Positions 24,338 to 37,085 of a stretch of 64,000 nucleotides of DNA are shown here, in pieces. The stretch covers positions 262,801,575-262,865,574 of the forward strand of contig CM070873.1 of the NCBI GenBank assembly GCA_036365515.1, in the 5' to 3' direction. Source of the stretch: Torymus aiolomorphi. Taxonomy: Eukaryota > Arthropoda > Insecta > Hymenoptera > Torymidae. Below the pieces are notes generated by a model. That model saw only the letters and a program-made list of their open reading frames with translations. It did not search any database and was not told the DNA's origin. Within the stretch, counting starts at the first letter, position 1. Each line of letters opens with the position of its first letter. The position numbers and the translations under genes are program-made.

Positions 24338-26259
24338 ATATCCTATATATAACACAGCGAGTTTGCTCAACTCCTTTTAGCGCGTCGCACCTCGTACGTA
24401 TACCTACAGGTGCGCGTACACGCGAGAAATCGGGCGCAATGAGCGCTGGCTCGAGCTTTTTTCATAAATCGAGAGAGAATGGTGGAGTGAAACGAGGCCC
24501 GGGGGCCATTTATAAAAGTTAGGAGCTTCTTACGTTCAGCCCGATAAAGTTAATAGCCCCCCCTCCTCGAAATTTACGGAGGCACGCAGACGACGACTAG
24601 CACTCTCGGTCGGAGCGAAAGCGAATTTCGAGCGCTGTTCCTTTCGCGCGAGCGTCAGATGGACGGCAGCGTGGCTACAGTTTTTCCTTCGCCCCGAGCC
24701 ACCAACCTCTTCAATAAAACGTCATTCGCGAGTCTCCATTATTCGCGTTATAAAGAAGGGATTTTTCCTTCTCTCGCTCGCTTGATGTATACATATATAC
24801 ACACACACATATTCCCAGCTTAAAATCCATTTTCCCCACCCTGGAGGCGCGATAATACCGGATCTCTCTCGCTCACACAGCTCTCTTTTTTTCCTCTCGC
24901 GCGTGTATTTCTTGGAAGGCGTGCGCGAACGTGTGGGTTTCGAGTGTAATGCGAGAAGCACGTAATTAAATCTATAAGTCGCTGACGGCGGGGAAGGAGA
25001 TATTTATTCGCGCGAGCGCTTTTAGGTCGAGGAATGCGAGAGCGAACGCGGATGTGATAAAATATGGCTTTTATTATGTCGTTGCGAGATCAACGCGCGC
25101 TGCCTATATGCACGCTGTAATGCTGTATTATGCAGGTCAGTTCTTTTTTTTCAGATATACATATTCACGTTTAGCGAAGCCAATAACGCTTTTGCCGACG
25201 CGCGCTTTAATTAGATATGAGGGGAGAAAATCGCGCTCGGCCATTCTAAAAAGGTGATTAATATTCGTGCAGTGAGTGGAATTTATGTTCATCCGGACTA
25301 GCATATTTATCTTGCATATACTTCATTTAATGTTAAGATGAAAGTCCCATAATTACTTATGCTTTTTATATTATCAAAGTATGTAATATGCTTTAGTTGG
25401 ATTAATTTTACATAAGTAGAGGCGCGCTCGCTTTCTCAAACTTTACGTTCGTCCCTTAGTTTTCGCAGAATTTCTCATTCGTCGAAGGGCAGGCGTACGG
25501 GGCGCACTCGCTTCGTCTATATATATATACGCAGCGAGTTAGGGGGAGAGCAACAAAAATGACAAATCTCGTTAAGTTAGCATTCTGCCGCGTTCAAGTT
25601 CAAAGTGCAAGCTCGAGGCAGAGGCACGCGCGCACGCGCTACCTCGCTCGGCTCTTTAATCAAAGACATCGTGCTTGCTTTCTTCCTGTCTTCCTGTGTG
25701 TAAGTGCAATCTCGATGCTTTGCGTGCAAATTCGACTCGGGAAGAAGGGAAGGGAATGCTGCTTGGCTGCGCTCAGCCGCTTGAGTTTGCGGAGTGAGGA
25801 GGGGACGGTGGGGGATCTTTCGTCGGAAGAGGAATACCTAATTACGAAATGAGTTCAGGCGCCTCGGCTGTTAATGTTAATGAAGCTTCCGGAATGCGCG
25901 ACAATTATTCTGCTAGCCGCACGTGAGCGAGCGAGAGAGCTGTGCTCGCATGGAGGAGTGAAGGGAGGAGAAGTAGAGGTATAGGTTGTCCTGCTTCGAA
26001 GCGAATTCCTCGCGAAACGTGAAAGCGCCGTTAAAGCCGCCCCCGCGGCCCCCGCACGCTCGCTCGCTGTCTCCGCAGGCAAAATGTATGGCATTTGTTG
26101 CCGCTCGCTCGCGCGCGCGCAAATATCCCTCGAGCTTCGCTTTTCTTCTCTCCGCTCGTCCCCCTTCGTCTTTCTCTTTCTCTTTCGTGACACTTTTTAT
26201 CCCCTTGCACGCGCGTCCGCGTCATAACTGAAGGGGAGGAGGGTTATAACGGTACGAAC

Positions 26260-26273
26260 GGGGGGGGGGGGGG
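26260..26273. repeat. G14 homopolymer
   Basis: Fourteen consecutive G residues between a CpG-rich block and AT-rich DNA. Confidence 0.95.
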
Positions 26274-27960
26274 CTTTAAATTTTTTCTAATTAGCATTTT
26301 TTACATTCAAGCTCTTTCTTGAGCCGTCCTCGAAAAAATGTATGTACAGGATGACGAGGATGCGTCCTTGAAGAAGAGAGGCGGTGGGTGTAGCGCTGTT
26401 GGTTGGCTTGTGACGCGATTTATATCCTGTATTTATCGGCAAAGTTTATAGTATCCGCCCGCAAGGATGGGATGATAAAAATCTTAATAGTTTTATTATG
26501 ACACGAGTAAAGTTTTAGTGTTGACACAATAGTGATAAAATTTTAGATCAAACCACCAATAAAAATAAAAAAAAAAATGTTTATTCTTGTAAAGCCCCGT
26601 ATTTTGCGCAAAAGCTTCGCGGCATGGATTAATAGTCGTTCGTCCTCTTTTTCCTCCAATTTTTACGTTCCGCTCAATAAACTATAAACATTTTGCTCTT
26701 ATTATCGCGAAAAAACTATTGATTGGTCGCGTTAAATATCCCCTTCGTTACACAAACAAGACCATTACGCTCCCTCCATATTGTTTACAACATCGTTACT
26801 AGTATTTTACGTACCGAACAAAAAGCATCGGCAAATGTCGCAAAGCATGTGCCAGAAAGTACAGTATCAGTGATAGCGCAGCGGTGGCCACAGTTTCGAT
26901 CAGCAGCAGTAGCAGCGCGAGACTAGGCACTGCAGAGCGAAACGAGCCAGCTCCATAATCCCCCGGAACACAGTTCCGGTGCCTGTAGCGCGCATGGACA
27001 GTTGGAATCCGTTTAAAAGGTAATTCGAAAAGCTAATCCACTATAGGCACTGCAGTAGCAGCCTCTCTTTCCTCCGACTGCACGCGTATATATCTAAGCT
27101 ACTCTCCGCGCTCAAAGCTACTCCCCTCCCTCTCTCTGTCGTGCGCGTATATTTTTCGTGCACTTTTTACTCTCTAACGTTCCCTTTTGTTCGCTCTTTC
27201 ACTTTTCGAGAGTTTCTCTCATGACACTTCTATCTCCTGCGCGTTTATCTCCATTCTTTTTTCGGCGCGACTCTCTGGCCCTCCGGCTCTCTCCCCCTCT
27301 CCATTGTGATTACCAACGGCTTTCCCTTCAGCGCGCGCCCGGTTAAATAATCAGACTGCTGCGGCTGCGGCGGCCGTGGCGTCCTCCTGCGCTGACATCC
27401 CTTCAAATTAGCCCTCATAACGGCCATGTGCTGCCGTTCTGTCTATATGTGTGTGTGTGTGTGTGTGTGTCTCTTCCCAGGACCGGTTATCTTCTAAACA
27501 ATGAGCTATTATGCTCAAATCCATTTACGTTTCCCATTGAGTCGCATACGAGCGAACGAACGCTCTGCACAGTGCTTGTTTATTCTCGCGCCCGGGATTC
27601 GAACTGGTCGATGCATACACACACACACTAGTCTCTTCAAATCCACTCGTCGGTAAAATGTTTCCGTATATCTGGACCGTTAATTCGAATCGAATCTAGC
27701 GTGACTAATTTGCATTAGGCGTGAGCGCGAAGCGCCGTTTTTCCACATTGATTTTCACTTCTCTTTTGCCGCCTGGATAATCCCGAACGCGGGAACAATC
27801 CGCCACCACCACCGTTGCCGTCGTCCTCTCGCTCTCTCGCTCTCTTTCCGCGCGTCGGCTTTTTTGTGCTTTAACAGTTGAGTATTTTCGAGCGTAAAAA
27901 ATCACATTTATTCCCGTTAGCGCGTTGACGAGCCGTATGCGCTTTTGAAATTGTCGTTCG

Positions 27961-28034
<74 letters not shown>
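27961..28034. repeat. (CT)n microsatellite
   Basis: A nearly pure CT tract of about 73 bp. Confidence 0.95.
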
Positions 28035-28037
<3 letters not shown>

Positions 28038-28320
28038 GCAACCTGCAGCATTACACATTCGTAATATTATACACTTTATAAAGTTCATCTGAATTTAAAA
28101 TTGCGTAGTTATATTATACGTTGCATTGACGTTCGGCCGCCGCATTCCCCCAACATACCCACTCTACGCGTGTAAAATTAAATATCTTATTTGCGTTGAA
28201 TATTCAGCAGCAGCATGTGGTAGCGGTAGCAGGCGTTGTTGCATTATTTGTGAATTAATCCGGCTTTACAAAAGTTACATTGTTTTTCATTATTGGTCGT
28301 TTTACGACGCGATAACGAGC

Positions 28321-28985
28321 TGCATATGTGCAAATCCGCGGACTACAGACAACAACTGGGGTACAAAAACGGAAAAAATTTTTTTTGAGGGCACACCTAC
28401 CACATAAGGTTTTTTCGGTTCTTTGGGGGTCCCCCAACATGAAAATACTCGTGTACACTCATTATCCGTTGCCAAACTTTTTTGCCGACGAAATCAATTT
28501 TTCTTATGGAAATTTAATATGGGAAAAATGTGAGGTGAATTTGAAAATGACGAATAATGACGAAAATGAGAGATATTTTTCAAACCCACGTAATTCTTCA
28601 AATTTTTGTCATTTTTCGCCATTTTCAACTTCACGTAGCTTTGCACAGAATCGACCGATTTTAACGATTCTCATCTCAGAGCTCTATTCTTCAACTTTAA
28701 TCGCTTTTTTGTGGAATTTGGTTTGGCCTCTTCAATAGTTTGCTATTGGTTAATCATCAATGACTACTTTTCGTCCATTTTTCCCATGTTAAATTTCCAT
28801 AAGAAAAATTGATTTCGTCGGCAAAAAAGTTTGGCAACGGATAATGAGTGTACACGAGTATTTTCATGTTGGGGGATCCCCAAAGAACCGAGAAAACCTT
28901 ATGTGGTAGCTGTGCCCTAAAAAAAAATTTTTTCCGTTTTTGTACCCCAGTTGTTGTCTGTAGTTCGCGGATTTGCACATATGCA
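28321..28985. mobile_element. Foldback element of 665 bp with 210-bp arms
   Basis: Left arm 28321-28530 and right arm 28776-28985 are inverted copies at high identity, with only scattered substitutions and a few indels in A/T runs. The 245-bp centre is unrelated. The arms begin TGCATATGTGCAAATCCGCG. If the true end is TGTGCAAATCC, the flanks supply a TA duplication and the element spans about 28327-28979. Open frames in the two arms read as mirror copies (both contain MKILVYTHYPLPNFF), so they are consequences of the inverted repeat and not genes. The structure fits a long-arm MITE or a foldback element mobilised in trans. Confidence 0.85.
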
Positions 28986-29607
28986 TACCATTTGTTTTGA
29001 AATTCATATTTACAGAGGTGTAACGTGCAAACACATACACATACATTAGAATTACCTCGCGGTCGCGATGACATTCAGTTTCAGAACAACTCGCTCTGCG
29101 CGGTATAGGCAGACTCGTCGCGCAGAAGCAACGGCTGTCGGGTAAACAGTGCGCTTTCCCGTATAATGCCTTGCAAATCGGCAGCAGCGTGTCGGACTGT
29201 GGGAGTAGCGAAATCGAGGTACGCAGTTCGTCGAACTGCAGCCAAGAAGAGCCAGAGGGAGCGAGGGACGGAGAGTTTCTCCATAGGGCGATTCGCTTGC
29301 GCGCATTGTCGTCGCCGGCGTTCCCCGAAATCGCGAGTGCAGCACGCGAGCGCGAGCGGGCAGAAGCCGATAAGCTCGTTTGACTGAGGACCGGGGATTT
29401 AGCCGGTCGCCGTGGTGCCACCATCTTGCACAGAGGCCATCTGTGAAAAGGTCTCTTTCAAGGCGACATGGTATATGCTCCCGTGCTAGCGGCACAATTT
29501 CACGGTGTATAAGGACACGATCGATGCCAGGAGGGTTGGGGGCTGACTTCTCGCGCTCGTGAGAACGCCACAAAGCCACTGACGTCTCTTTGAAAATCGG
29601 GACTTTG

Positions 29608-29632
29608 CTCTCTCTCTCTCTCTCTCTCTCCC
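29608..29632. repeat. (CT)n microsatellite
   Basis: A pure CT tract of about 24 bp ending in CCCC and CG repeats. Confidence 0.9.
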
Positions 29633-29733
29633 CGCGCGCGGGTACTATACGAGGTGCGGGTGGCTGCTTTAACAGTGGACTGTGTTCGTTCCTTCCCGCA
29701 GCCCCGTCGGCGGCTTTCTGCTTCTTACACGCC

Positions 29734-29757
29734 CGTACGTACGTATACGTACGTACG
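29734..29757. repeat. Perfect 24-bp palindrome of CGTA units
   Basis: The sequence CGTACGTACGTA is followed directly by its reverse complement, with no loop. This is effectively a (CGTA)n repeat that inverts its phase at the centre. It may be a microsatellite accident or a dimeric binding site. Confidence 0.85.
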
Positions 29758-31303
29758 AACGCCATATGCCGATGACAGGGAGGGAGAGGGAACAATGCGC
29801 GTCGAACGTGACTTAACCAGCACTCGCGAGTCGCGCGCGTAGTACACCGTATACGCTTGCCAGTTTAATCGGCTGCCGGCGCGTGTAGTGGTAGTAGTGG
29901 TAGAGTAGTATGTCGGCGAGGGGAGGAGTACTAGCACGCAAATCGAGAGACAATGCTGGATGCGCCTTCTTTGTCTCTCATGGATGTCTTTTTGTCTTCG
30001 CGAATGGGAGGGAAGAGAGAGCAACGCATCGAGAGGCAAGCTCGTGTCTTCGTATAAGCGCGAGCTGCGAGGGACGCGAGAGAATCAATGACCGAGAGGG
30101 AGCGACGGAGGAGGAAAAAACTCATTGGCATTTGGTTTTTTGCGCTCTATGGGCTCTTAACAGCGAGGACTGACTGGGGAGATCGATTGCTGCTCTTATA
30201 ACTGGCGGAGAACCTTGAGGAGATATATTAATTCGATTATATTGCACTTAATTTTTTTCAGCAACGTTATAATAAAAAAGAATTGTTGTGCATTTGTTTT
30301 CGGAATATTGTGACAGATTTACGGCACGCGCGCGCGCTCCTTTCTTCCGCCTGGAAAAGTCTGATTTATTCGTTTTAATTAAAAAATATGTTCTCTCTCT
30401 CTCCCTCCCTCTCTCTGGCTGTATTCGTTGATTTTTGAAATTCAAGCGTGCGCGAGCGACAGAGAGGTTCTTTCTCCGCTTTATATAATTCACATATGAA
30501 TTTTGTTCCCTTATATACCAGCGTATACGTCTTTTCCCTTTACAGTTTTTCAGTTATGCAATATAAGAGAGGGCGCGCACACGCACGTACAATTTTACGA
30601 GTATGCGAGAACACAAGGACCGCAAGAAAGCGTGCAACTATTTCATAATAATATGCGTCTTTTGTATATAGCCGTCACGGCGACGTAGACGGCGCTGCGC
30701 TTGCGGTGGTAGTATAGTCGCAGACGAGTCAAAGAATACATAACGAGCTCGTAGCCGAGTGCAATTTCAGGCAATTTATTAAATAACACAGAGCGGAAAT
30801 TATTATTTAACAAAAACCTTGTGGCCGCGCTCGGCGCAAAGTTTCTTTGAAGAATTTGCGCGCGAGCTCGTCAAGCAGGACAGAGGAAATTTCAGCCGCG
30901 CGAGCTTAATGGAGTCTGGTTTTCCTTCGTGTCCGGCGTCTCACCTAGTTCCGTTGTGTGCCTCTGCGCTCTTGTACCACCTTCTTCCTCGGGGGTGCGA
31001 AAATAAAACGCTCGGCTTAGCATTGGTACGGACTTTAAAGGGGGGGAGGGGCGAAGGACGGGCGCAAGAGAGAAGGGAAAGATAAAGCCGTCAGGGCGAC
31101 GTGGCGCGGCGCGGCGCGCGTGCCCGCGTTAAATAGAGGGAGTGAAATGTCGTGTATGTTTTCATCATCCTCCAAGACTCATGGTTACGGCTCATCAAGC
31201 GTGTAAATATTCTCGTACGCAGATGCCTTTTCACGGCGCGTTTAATCATCCTCGTGTTATGCGGTTTTATTCACGACGTCTAATTAATCCTTAGAACTTC
31301 ATT

Positions 31304-31331
31304 TTCATTATTATTATTATTATTATTATTA
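31304..31331. repeat. (ATT)n microsatellite
   Basis: About nine ATT trinucleotides. Such tails end some LINE and SINE copies, but the upstream DNA shows nothing element-like. Confidence 0.85.
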
Positions 31332-33157
31332 ACGTGTGTATATTATAAGTTTTGATAAGCATGTTTGCTTTTTCGGCAACCCAGAAAAAGCAGAACCGAG
31401 ACTAGAAAGAGCACAAGCAGGATGAAATAACAACCATAACTCTGACCTGGGTAACCGGGACGTCGGGTCCAGCGATGAATCGCGTTTGTCAGCGCGACGA
31501 CGTATGCGCCTTCTCCCCCCTCCCGATTCGCTTTCCATCCGTGCTACTACTGCTACTGCTGCTGCTGCTGCTGCTGCTCGCCAAATTCTCCCTCTCTACC
31601 CCATCTCATCCTTCTTTCTCGGCTCGGAGCGTATCATAATTTTGCATTTTCCAGTCGTAGACGTCCGGGCGAATCAAAGGAAAAGTCCGCGCGCGCGAGC
31701 GTGGAGTTGCCTCGCTGGCGACGGGAAATCGTATTTTCCCGAGAGCAAAGCGGACTGCTGCCGCAGCAACGATGCGCTTCTTAATTATCGACGTCGTAAC
31801 TTTGATGTATCGCTCCCCCCGTGCGGCGGGCGTAGAGGTGCTATGGCTGGTCCGTGTGTATACATTTGTACGTATAGCCCGCGGTCGGTGCGTGCATACT
31901 GCAAACTTTGCTCCGCTTCAAATGAAATCCGACGCGAAAAAATACTTCTCTGATTTATTAAGAGTATTTCCTTGCCTCTTCTTTGTCCCGAACGTGTATA
32001 TAATGTACACACTCAGCTCGTCGAGTCGTACTTTTACGCAGGCAATAAAGTGTTTATACTGATGTTGTAGTTCGCGCGAATAAAGATGTAGTCGTATAGT
32101 CACGTAGCCGGGAATAAAAACTTTTTCACGCCGAAAGTAGTGTTGTTATGCACCTCCTCATCGACGTTGTTGGTTTAAGACTTGTATCGAGACGTATATA
32201 TGCCCCCCCATGTAACCAATGGATTCTAAAGTTGCCTACACCGGCGAGCATTTACTTCGTTACCACGTCGGCTCGGATTATAACTGCAGTGCGCACAGCG
32301 ACGTGAACCCACCAGTACGTCGATTACACGACGACGCCGACGAACGTCGAGGTTCGAGTGGAGAAAATAATTGGACGTTAATGAACGTTTCGGAAGCTCC
32401 GTGTACTTGCGAGTGCGCGCGAGCGCGCTTACCTCACCGCATCATCCATCGATTCGCCCTGATTTCTCTGTTTGACGGGAAAGAATGCGAGTAGACTTGT
32501 TAAGTCACTCGCTCGCGGATTATTCCACGTTAAAAAATTCGCTGGATTACATTCAACAATTTCTCTCGCGGAATCGTTACTTTTAACGAGGACAAGTCGA
32601 GGCTATTGACCCACTTTCTCGCGCTCCTTCTCGCCCAAGCTGCGAACACGGTCTCTGTCTTTCTCGCTCGCTTTCCCATTTACGCCCCACGCGCGCGAGG
32701 GGTGAAAGCGGAGCTCCTTTCGACTTATTTGCATTTATTTGAAAACCTCAGCGCGAATGTAAATTTTAAAGAAACGTTACGCCACTGCTTATGGCTGTAT
32801 GAAGAGAAAAAAGGGAAACGACAAATTCAAATTATTTTTGCCTCTGGCAAGCAGCCGCTACTCGTTCTTTCGCTTACACGTTACTTCCATTAAAAGCCGT
32901 CTCTCCTTTTGCAACTCCTCCGCCGCCTCGTGACCTTTCTTTCCGCATATCCTTTATCAAATTCATTCTCGGCCTTTTTTTGCATCTTCGCCGGGGGAAA
33001 ATCGAGTCGAGTTTTTCATGAAATTACGAAAAACGTCTCCACTTCATCTATGTATGTGTGTGTGCTTCGCATCCGCATATTGATTCGTGCAATGTATTCG
33101 TAAACACGAGTTCAGCAACGTCGCGTAAATTCGAATTTCATCCTCATTTCGCGCAAC

Positions 33158-33190
33158 CTCTGCACACACGCATACACACAACCACCCACA

Positions 33191-33230
<40 letters not shown>
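33158..33230. repeat. (CA)n microsatellite
   Basis: Imperfect CA on the left with CCCA variants, pure CA from about 33196. Confidence 0.9.
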
Positions 33231-33235
<5 letters not shown>

Positions 33236-34781
33236 TCTCTCCATTAGATTTGCGGCAGGTTATTCACGACGACGTCGTTCTACACACGCGTGCGTCGTAT
33301 GGCTCTGGGGCATTCGAGATTGTCCCGAAAATATTTCTCGTTTGAAAGACGTCGACGACGGTTTCATGACCTCCCGTGCACACTTGGCCTATACCCTTAC
33401 ATATACACGCGCGCGGGATCTCGCCCAGATGCGAAATGTGATGTGAAAGTCGCATTCGCCAAAGACGCGAAGGTCGTCCCAGCAGAGAGCAGCAGTCTCT
33501 CTCTCTGCGCGATAGCGGTTTTCAACGCGAAACGCGCGCCGTGATTCGTTATTCTCCACGCACGTATCCCCAAAAGTATATAGCACGAGCGAATTTTGAG
33601 CAATACGCGTTGCATTCCTCCGGGAACGTACGTAATATAGCGCTTGTACGCGTTAGCTGTATGTGAAACATTTCGGAGGGCGTGTGTACACTACCAGCAC
33701 TTTGCATCGCGCGCCACCTTATGGGGGAGGGGGCTGAATATTTCAGGTCGCAAACAATGAAGTTGAGAACGAACGCGCGAAGCGATTCGGCTCGAATGCC
33801 GCGCACGTGTGGCTCGTTCATTTTTTAGCAGGCGTTCGCGCGGCAATGCTTAGAGGCGGCTAGCCCGTTTTTCATTTGCGGTCGAACTCGCAACGTGGCG
33901 CCGCTGCCGTCGTAGTTGGATCGTCGGCGTTTGTTAAATTAATTTTTACGGCCGAACGTTTTCTCATTGAAAATTTCTCTGCGGTTCGCAATATTAATAT
34001 GGGAGCGAGGAGCAAGGGAGAGAGAGAGAGTGAGGGAGAGAGTAAAAGTAATAAAGGAAAAATGATTGAACTTGACGGCGGGTCGCTGCACGCGCTCCCT
34101 TTGCTTTTAATTGCGTGTGCGCCAGTTAATCCCGACGTGTGCGAGTTTTATATCGGGGCATAAAGGTTATTAAAATAATTCTGCCCTTTAATATGACGCA
34201 AAAGGAAGGTACTAAACCAATTATCGACGCGCTGCTCGCGTTTATTTTTATTCCGCTATTTGTACGCAAATAAACGTTGCGAGCATCAAAAGATTAAATA
34301 AAAAAAAAAACATACCCACACAGGCAACGGCGCGGTGCGACGCCCCCAATTAAATTTACTCTGTGTTATTTACGCGAGCGTAAATTACATTTGAATCCGG
34401 TGATTTGTAACCGTTCGACGCTACTATAGCCGCTGTACACGGCTTTACTCCACCATACATAGTGCCAACAAACGCGCAAGATTTATTTTTATCTAATTGG
34501 ACTTCCTTATCAAGGGTGCTCCCTCTCTGTATCTCCCTCCTGGCATCCAATATTTGTATTCAATTTCGTCTGCAATACACACAGGCGTGGCCGTGTATTA
34601 AAAGTCAACCGTGCTTTCGAGCATACAGTAGCATCCTCCCCCATTCAGCCTGATGCCGATGCTGCTCCCTTCCCGACAAATTTCACGCGTCATCGCTTCT
34701 GTACGCAGAGGAGAGGCGGAAACACGGCGCAAGCTATCTTTCTCCCACGCACTGTCGCTAAAAAGGAAAATAAATATTTCG

Positions 34782-34811
34782 GAAAAAGAAGAAGAAGAAG
34801 ACGAAGAAGAA
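34782..34811. repeat. (GAA)n-like trinucleotide repeat
   Basis: AAG/GAA repeats of about 30 bp with one GAC variant, read as glutamates in one plus-strand frame. The frame has no other support. Confidence 0.8.
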
Positions 34812-35243
34812 GCGACGGCAGTGGTGGCTGCGAGCTATATGTATACACGAGAAGCGATTTGCGATGGCCCTTATCCGAGAGGGCGGCTCTGTTTATTCTC
34901 GCATTCGGAAGGGTAGCTTCTGGAGCGGGAGCGGGAAAATTGATCCGACCATAAGTGTGATGTGGTGGGTGTAGGGGAGAGAGGAGAGGACACAGGGTGA
35001 CTCGGGCCTTTTTTTTCGACCAGGCAGTAAATTACGGGAGGGTGTCGGCGCATGCACGCGTGTTATCACGGCCGGCGAGATAGCAGCGACCGGTGGACTC
35101 CTCGAGGGCCCTCGTTGGTTCTCCCTCTCTGACTTTTAGGCAAAAACTAGGTCTACCACACACATGCGCACACACACACACACACACATTCACGTGTACA
35201 GGGATAGATGGAATGTAGAAGAGGAAGGGCGAACAAAGGGATA

Positions 35244-35245
<2 letters not shown>

Positions 35246-35313
<68 letters not shown>
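35246..35313. repeat. (GA)n microsatellite
   Basis: A pure GA tract of about 66 bp, downstream of a short CA tract near 35156-35188. Confidence 0.95.
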
Positions 35314-35315
<2 letters not shown>

Positions 35316-36423
35316 ACGAGGCGCGCATCAGTCAGAGGTTGCAATCATCCCGCGCGTCGCTTTGACACGCGCCACGTCGCGAGGCGACGCTTTACCTCTC
35401 TCTTTCTCTCTCTCTCTCTCCCTCTCGTTTATTAGCCCCACTCGCGAGTACGTGTGCATGAGCGAATCGTGGAATTGCACGTGCGGCTCACTCAGTCCTC
35501 GATACGCGGCGGCGCTCCGGGCAAAGCCGGAGTGGTTGTGTGAAAGTACCGGCTGCAGCCACGTGTGTGATGTGTATAACGTACGAGGAAAAGCTATTGT
35601 AGTGCGCCGACGCCCAGAAAATCATCGTCTACGTAGCATTAGATCCGACGTCGACACTTGCACGCGAGCGCCTGTGTATACGCATGAGATTGCTATCTTG
35701 ATTTGACGTAATTGCTCGTGAGTGCAAACGATGAGCGGTCTTTGAAGTTTGCCTGGATTGCCTTGTGTCTGGTGCTATTTGTACTGATGCTGAGGACATG
35801 TTCTGTCTTTCACGGTCAATTTTTCTGGATTGTTTATTACTGATTTTGATTAGCTAAGTATACAGCGAATACTTTAAATTCTAAATTATTTACAAAACGA
35901 GAATATTTCTTTTCTTTGGAAAATATATCATTAATGCTTGACTAAATTCTGATTAATACTACTAGGATAGTCAACTTCGTTTATAAAACATTTTCAATAT
36001 ACACGAAGTAAAAAACGTTACATTTGAAAAAGGGGAGGTATGTGGGAGATTTCACTTCGTTGGGCTCGAAGCGTCGAAGTCTATCGGGTTTATACGAAGG
36101 ACTACTGCACGTAACCAAAGTTTGTCTCCTCCATCCCCGTCGAACAAGTTTTGGCTTTGGAATCTGAGCGCGACGGCAAGTTGGGCAAAAATTTATTTAC
36201 GCGCGAGCTGCTTTTCCTCTCCCTATCTATATAGCCTTCGACGGAGACTCGCATCGCGTCTCTCGTACACGCCTCGCGTGCGGGTGTCTTGCGGGGGCGC
36301 GGCCGCGAGTAAAACCGCCGAAGGAAGTTCGGCAGCTGTCCCGGTAGAGTGGAAAACCATGTCTTTCGCGGGCGCGTCGCCTCTCCCGCAAGAACGAGCG
36401 ATCCCTCCTAGCTCCTAGTGAAT

Positions 36424-36531
36424 GAGAGAGAGAGGGAAAGAGAGAGAGAGAGAAAGAGAGGGAAAGAAACAGTGAGGGAGAGCGAATACTAGGTGGGAGC
36501 ACGCTCGCGCGCGACGGGCGGTGTGCTTTAG

Positions 36532-36625
<94 letters not shown>

Positions 36626-36630
36626 AGAGA
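36424..36630. repeat. GA-rich block with pure (GA)n core
   Basis: Imperfect GA with AAAG and GGGA variants at 36424-36482, a short unique segment, then a pure GA tract at about 36536-36621. It is the first of three GA/CT blocks within 660 bp. Confidence 0.95.
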
Positions 36631-36896
36631 GATGAAGATAGCAGCAGTGCCGATCATATTTCAGCGAACGCTCGGCTCTTCGTCTTCGTTCGTCCGCTTG
36701 TCTACGCCCGTGCTCCGGGAGATGCATCGTGATGCGCGCCAGCAGACGCTCCGCCGCTGTTGCCGCAGCATCCTCTCGAGCTCTCGCTGCTTTCCGTCCA
36801 TATCGCGTGCTTCCTCGCTCTCTGCGTGCTTGCACGACTCTTCTCCTCGTCGTCGTCTACGTTGCATATTCCCGTCGAATAAAGCATGAGCCGCTT

Positions 36897-36935
<39 letters not shown>

Positions 36936-36942
36936 TTCTCTC
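36897..36942. repeat. (CT)n tract in opposite orientation
   Basis: CT tract of about 45 bp with CTTT interruptions. It is the complement of the GA tracts on either side, so it can pair with either of them. Confidence 0.9.
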
Positions 36943-37008
36943 GCAAGAGAGGGAAAAATAACGAGACGAAACCGCGAAGAAGACGTATTATAGCGAGAGA
37001 TAGATAGG

Positions 37009-37012
<4 letters not shown>

Positions 37013-37082
<70 letters not shown>
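37013..37082. repeat. (GA)n microsatellite
   Basis: Pure GA of about 70 bp, preceded by GATA-type variants. It lies 70 bp from the inverted CT tract at 36897-36942. Confidence 0.95.

Positions 37083-37085
<3 letters not shown>

Larger units (their letters stand above)
17700..28320. other. Non-coding block with many CT tracts and no supported gene
   Basis: No gene could be defended. The block contains long CT microsatellites (listed), homopolymer C or G runs at 19659-19670, 22393-22407 and 26260-26273, and a small ACG repeat near 19205-19226. AT-rich sections lie at about 20830-21780, 22440-22900, 23530-23990 and 26460-26720. An open frame at 22110-22433 has more normal composition than most but no recognisable domain. 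Confidence 0.55.

Noticed and set aside
28328..29074. Paired frames containing the same MKILVYTHYP segment
   Set aside because: They are duplicates produced by the arms of the foldback element, not two genes.
29052..29795. 247-codon minus-strand open frame
   Set aside because: It lies in very CpG-rich DNA where stops are rare and other long frames overlap on both strands. It contains a microsatellite-derived RERE stretch, is Arg/Ser-rich and shows no domain.
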